DNA of 64,000 nucleotides, from contig DASTBU010000113.1 in the NCBI GenBank assembly GCA_035711845.1, forward strand, positions 1 through 64,000, read 5' to 3'. The stretch comes from DASTBU01 sp035711845. Lineage in GTDB: Bacteria > Acidobacteriota > Vicinamibacteria > Vicinamibacterales > 2-12-FULL-66-21. Position 1 is the stretch's first letter, and every line of letters starts with the position of its first letter. Both the position numbers and the translations under genes were made by a program. A model generated the notes under the pieces. It worked only from the letters and a program-made list of their open reading frames with translations. It was not told the origin of the DNA and did not search any database. Shown here in pieces: positions 60,343-64,000 of this stretch.

Positions 60343-60543
60343 TCAGAGTCGCCTTGAGAACTTCGAGATCTGGCTCACCAGCCATACGACAGCCACGATC
60401 ACCGCTGCGCCGACATAGTATTGACCACCCTGGCTGCTCGAGCCAGCATCCATCGTCAACAGGCTACCGAGACCCGCCCAGAGGACCAGCCCGATAAGGG
60501 TGACGACGGCAAGGATGCCGATCGCGGCAAGCGCTCGCTGCAT
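60343..60543 (-). CDS. small two-helix membrane protein
   Basis: A 66-residue hypothetical protein with two hydrophobic helices (about 5-28 and 42-60) separated by a short polar loop (MDAGSSSQGGQYYVG) and a basic end (SKFSRRL). ATG 60543 is used; a much longer upstream frame runs through repeat copy 2 and is not believed. It lies between two repeat copies. I do not recognise the family. Confidence 0.5.
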   Translation of the reverse strand: MQRALAAIGILAVVTLIGLVLWAGLGSLLTMDAGSSSQGGQYYVGAAVIVAVVWLVSQISKFSRRL

Positions 60544-60975
60544 GGATAAAAAGGATGGGCGGCAGATCCTATCACGTCGCGGAGTGCCTGCTTGGAGCGA
60601 GTGTTCCATCCGGGGATATCCTGCATCCGGCCACAGCCGCATCGCAGTTTTATTGAGGTTTCTGTGAAGCTGCCCTCGGTTGAGCCCACGGGGAGATGGC
60701 GCGAGCGAGGGCGGACGCATAGGGGATGAAGAGTCAGCCGGCCTGACCGCGTCCCCAGGAGATCGCGCTGCCGCAACGACGTCCTGCCTCGTGAGGGGCG
60801 ACCCGTGGCATTCTAGACGCTGCGGCGGCGATGGCGGGGAAGACCCGGATAAGCTGCGAAGCTCCATCGCTGCACTGATAGATTCGCAGCACCGGCCTTC
60901 GTCAGCTTCATCCGGCCGCTGTGCGGCTCCCTCTCCGAAGGCTCCCGATCCGCCCACACCAAAGACGATGCGGGC
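60544..60975. other. intergenic region with repeat copy 2
   Basis: 432 bp without a supported gene. It contains dispersed repeat copy 2 (about 60623-60730). The remaining sequence shows no recognised motif. Confidence 0.5.
60623..60730. repeat. dispersed ~105-bp repeat, copy 2
   Basis: GCATCCGG, CACAGCCGCATCGCAGTTTT, ATTGAGG, then a GC-rich middle and GGGGAGATGGCGCGAG; same order as copies at 60193 and 61623. Confidence 0.75.
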
Positions 60976-61401
60976 CTACTTGACCGGAACGGAGAGGCCT
61001 TCGAGAGGGGTACCCTTCTTAGCGATGTAGAAGGCAAGGGCCTTACCGGGTGCGCTGGCACTTGCATTCTTTACGTTGTGAACTTCCCCGGCCGCGGTCT
61101 TGAATGCCTCCCCCGCCTTAAGAGTCATGGGAGCCTTGCCCTGCACCTCAAGGACGACCGAGCCCTCCAGGATATATACGATCTCGTTGCCGGACTGTGT
61201 GTGCTGGCCGCTCTCTGCTCCGGGCGGGAGCTCCCGGAGAACCAAGATGCCTTCCATCCCCTTGGCGCTCGTTAGCTCGGCCCGCTGCAGCTCCTTCCCG
61301 GCCTTCAGAGGATCCTGGGCACTTAACATGCGGCTACCAAGGACACCCAGAGCAAGGCCCAGGACCCACACGACGGCAACTAAAACGTGAACACGCTTCA
61401 T
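60976..61401 (-). CDS. exported cupin-domain protein
   Basis: A 141-residue protein with an N-terminal export helix (HVLVAVVWVLGLALGVLGSRML) and a cupin fold (about 45-135). The first cupin motif is PGAESGQHTQSGNEIVYILEGSV, giving His and Glu as metal ligands, and the second LKAGEAFKTAAGEVHNVKN contributes the last His. This would bind a divalent metal in the periplasm. Such small exported cupins occur near oxidoreductases but have varied or unknown substrates. Its gene is alone on the minus strand between repeat copies 2 and 3. Confidence 0.78.
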   Translation of the reverse strand: MKRVHVLVAVVWVLGLALGVLGSRMLSAQDPLKAGKELQRAELTSAKGMEGILVLRELPPGAESGQHTQSGNEIVYILEGSVVLEVQGKAPMTLKAGEAFKTAAGEVHNVKNASASAPGKALAFYIAKKGTPLEGLSVPVK

Positions 61402-61792
61402 GGAGCCCTCCTTCAGAATGACAGGTTCTATATCATATGCCCAGCGACGAGGAACCCGATTGTTCTGCGCAGCTCATACTTGCGGGGGGTTGACCGAAGC
61501 CGCTGGCGCGGCGAACGCTACGCGTGGGATTATCTGCAGCCTCACCGAGGAGAAGTCCGATGCCTGGTTAATGGAGAACTTCGACCCTGAGATTTGTACG
61601 GACGCAGGCGGCCGCGTGCCGTGGCGCATCAGGCCCACAGCCGCACCACAGTTTTATTGAGGTTTGATGTGAGGTTGCCGTCTGTGACCGCGACGGGGCG
61701 GTGGAGGGAGGGGGTGATCGGATATAGAAGACTCTCCGCATTCCGAAGATCCAGGTAAATGACCGGACCCTGCGCTCAGCTCCCGGCCGGCG
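61402..61792. other. intergenic region with repeat copy 3
   Basis: About 390 bp between the cupin and kinase genes. Short frames exist but none has codon use or motifs I would trust. Repeat copy 3 lies at about 61623-61730. Confidence 0.5.
61623..61730. repeat. dispersed ~105-bp repeat, copy 3
   Basis: GGCGCATCAGG, CACAGCCGCACCACAGTTTT, ATTGAGG, GC-rich middle, GGGGCGGTGGAGGGAG; shares its first 11 bases exactly with copy 1. Confidence 0.75.
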
Positions 61793-61810
61793 TATACTCC
61801 GGCGCAGGAG
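61793..61810 (+). promoter_or_regulatory. -10 box and Shine-Dalgarno for the Ser/Thr kinase
   Basis: TATACT (61793-61798) and AGGAG (61806-61810) precede TTG 61819 by 8 nt, which fixes the start codon. No clear -35 was found. Confidence 0.55.
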
Positions 61811-61818
61811 CACCTTCC

Positions 61819-64000
61819 TTGTCCCTTACCGCGGGCACGCGGCTGGGCCCGTACGAGATCCTCGGCCTCCTTGGCGCCGGGGGCATGGGCGAAGTCTACA
61901 AAGCGCGCGCGACACGCGATTGGATCGCACTGTCGCGATCAAGATCCTTCCACCGCAATTCGCTGATCCGGAACACCGCGCGCGGTTCGAGCGCGAAGCG
62001 CGGACGATTGCGGGGTTGTCCCATCCCCACATCTGCACGCTCTACGACATCGGTCAGACGCAAGAGATCAGCACAAGGCAAGCCACGCACTACCTGGTGA
62101 TGGAGTATTTGTCCGGGGAAACACTGGCCGACCGGCTGCGGAAAGGCCCCTGCCGCTCCACGAGGCCCTGGAGGTTGGGGCACAGATCGCGGAGGCGCTC
62201 GCCGCCGCCCACCGCGCCAGTATCATCCATCGCGATCTGAAACCGGGCAACATCATGCTGACAAAGTCCGGCGTCAAGCTGCTGGACTTCGGGCTGGCAA
62301 AACTGAAGGAACCGATCGGTGGCCAAGGGCTCGCAGCGACGACACTGTCCGCACCAACGCAGACTACGCCGCTTACCGGACAGGGGACAATCCTCGGCAC
62401 CCTGCAGTACATGGCGCCGGAGCAGCTGGAGGGCAATCAGGCTGACGCGCGCACCGACATCTGGGCCCTTGGGCTCGTGCTGTACGAGATGCTCACGGGT
62501 GAACGGGCGTTCAACGGACAGACTCAAGCCAGCCTGATTGCCGCGATTCTCGAGAGGCGACCCACGCCTATCACGTCAATCAATCAGCTCACGCCGCCGG
62601 CGTTGGACCGGCTCGTCCTCCGGTGCCTTGCAAGGTACCCCGACGAGCGTTGGGAAAGTGCGCACGATATTGGCGATGAGCTCCGGTGGATCAGTCAAAC
62701 GGCCACGACGGTTGCTGCATCGACTCACCGCCGAACGTGGCAGCAGATTGCCACAGCGCTTGCGCTCGTCGCTCTCGGCGCGGTGTTGGGCACGATGGTG
62801 GTCTCGAGCCGGCAGTCAAGTCCCCGTCCACCTCAGATATTCCGGTCAGTAATTGACGTTTCGCCGGCTGACGGCTTGCACTCCGGTGGATCGCCACTGG
62901 AGCATGATGGACGCCCGTTTCGCACAGCGCTCGCCATAGCTCCCGACGGCCGGACCCTCGTGTTTTCCGGCGTGCAGGAAAATCGACGCCAACTATATAT
63001 GCGCCTGCTGGAGCGGATCGAGGCGGAACCGGTGGCCGGCACCGAAGGCGCGGAGGGACCCTTCTTTTCGCCCGACGGAAAATGGGTGGCGTATTGGGTA
63101 GGCCGCGAACTCCGCAAGATCCCGCGCGACGGCGGACCACCCGTGAGCATTTGTCCGTTTGGTCCGTCGTTTGGTGCAACGTGGGATGCAGAAGGTCGAA
63201 TTGTATTCGGTCGAGCGAGCGGCGGACTGTGGCAGGTTTCGGCGTCCGGGGGCCGCCCGGAACAGTTGACGATGCTCGACGACGCGAAAGGGGAAGTAAG
63301 CCATCGGCTTCCACACACGTTGCCAGGTGGTGACGTGCTCTTCACCATCACGTATAACCGCTTTCCGCAGTGGACGGAGACGAGTCTTGCGCTTTTCTCG
63401 CGCCAGAGTCGCACGCATAAAGTGGTGCTCGAAGGTGGCGCAGATGGTCGGTACCTCAGTAGCGGCCACCTGGTATATGTCCGGTCGGCAGTACTGATGG
63501 CGGTTCCCTTTGACCTGCGCCGTCCCCAAGTAACTGGCGAATCTGTAGGACTCGTGTCCGACGTCATGCAGTCCGCATATGGGCGCAGGTCCACCATCGA
63601 CACGGGAGCAGGTCAGTTCAGTATCTCTGCCGAGGGTACCCTGGTCTACCTGCCGGGCACTGTCGTACCCGATGACCGACGTTTCCTGTACTGGGTTGAT
63701 CGCGCCGGGCACGCAGAGAGGCTTCCGGTCCCTGCGGGCCCGCTCGTGCAGCCGCGCATTGCCCCCGACGGCGAACATCTGGCTTTCCATACAGCGCAAG
63801 CGCAGCAGGACATCTGGATTTACGATCTGGTGCGCCGCAATGTGACTCGCCTGACCAAGGAAGGACGAAACGCCACGCCCGTTTGGTCACCCGACGGTCG
63901 GAGGATTGTTTATCGATCCTCTATAACAGGACCCGATAACTTGTTTTGGCTTCCGGTTGATGCCAAGGTCCCGCCGCAACGCCTCACGACGACATCAGAG
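61819..64000 (+). pseudogene. Ser/Thr protein kinase with TolB/WD40-like propeller; two frame breaks, runs off window
   Basis: A kinase of the PknB/Stk type with C-terminal beta-propeller repeats, of a kind common in Acidobacteria. Frame 1 (TTG 61819) gives TAGTRLGPYEILGLLGAGGMGEVYKAR (Gly-rich loop). After the GC run at 61903-61910, the reading continues in a second frame: RTVAIKILPPQFADPEH (catalytic Lys) and YLVMEYLSGETLADRL. After the C run at 62147-62150 it moves to a third frame, which then stays open to the window end: HRDLKPGNIM, LDFGLAKL, YMAPEQLEG, a membrane helix (about 62737-62815; IATALALVALGAVLGTMVV), then FSPDGKWVAYWV, VWSPDGRRIVY-type propeller repeats. The 3' end is missing. 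Both breaks are in slippage-prone runs, so a real mutation or an assembly error is possible. Confidence 0.8.

Overview
This window is a GC-rich, gene-dense bacterial chromosome segment, most likely from a soil or sediment member of the Acidobacteriota (Vicinamibacteria-like). That placement is an inference. It rests on codon use, a Ser/Thr kinase with a C-terminal TolB/WD40-like propeller, several outer-membrane barrels and lipoproteins with a Cys lipobox (Gram-negative envelope), a sigma-54 regulator, and 7-bp 'GCTGAAT/GCTGAAG' intergenic tracts. No phage, IS element, CRISPR array or tRNA gene was seen.

Layout. (1) 86-5533: a VTT-domain membrane protein, a membrane-anchored GT2, and a set of VTC-type polyphosphate polymerase, DUF4956 membrane protein and a CotH-kinase/FGE fusion. 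(2) 5731-9546: three exported proteins (Ig/NTF2-like lipoprotein, GH-like TIM-barrel lipoprotein, HYR-SGNH hydrolase lipoprotein). (3) 9607-15076: a tightly packed unit of methyltransferase, radical SAM/SPASM protein, a CofD/YvcK-like domain fused to a degenerate GT2 domain, a sugar nucleotidyltransferase and a DPM1-like GT2. Convergent GT-C-like and UPF0104 flippase-like membrane proteins and a GT39-like protein follow. This is the best candidate for an undescribed pathway. (4) 19733-23775 (minus): a GMC oxidoreductase with a small Tat-exported partner, bracketed by two lipoproteins that share an unnamed C-terminal domain. (5) 24057-37612: a barrel protein and a large glycan-assembly region with GT-C proteins, a methyltransferase-GT2 fusion, GDP-fucose synthase, a second UPF0104 protein, three GT4s, an SDR, a hexapeptide acyltransferase and a methyltransferase.

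(6) 37732-56554: mostly housekeeping genes: ttcA, dtd, a barrel protein, a GlpD-like dehydrogenase, methyltransferase-dapF-SLC13 transporter, a DUF4398 lipoprotein, radC, larC, metG, tatD, a polyprenyl diphosphate synthase, ligA, an HtrA protease and an NtrC-like regulator. (7) 56620-57164: rnpB with an intrinsic terminator, then a 17-bp repeat array and an NDP-sugar epimerase. (8) 58582-64000: ComEA-like and prepilin-like proteins, then a decaying stretch with a frameshifted and truncated PilZ-sigma54 gene, three copies of a ~105-bp dispersed repeat, a small membrane protein, an exported cupin, and a Ser/Thr kinase gene with two frame breaks that runs off the right edge.

Two themes dominate. 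One is synthesis and lipid-linked assembly of surface glycans, by several parallel sets of nucleotidyltransferase, GT2/GT4, GT-C and UPF0104 proteins. The other is envelope lipoproteins of unknown role. Several good sigma-70-type promoters (TTGAC-17/18-TANNNT) have the -10 box 8 to 25 nt from the start codon, which suggests short-leader or leaderless mRNAs are common here. All function calls come from motif recognition by eye; no database search was possible.
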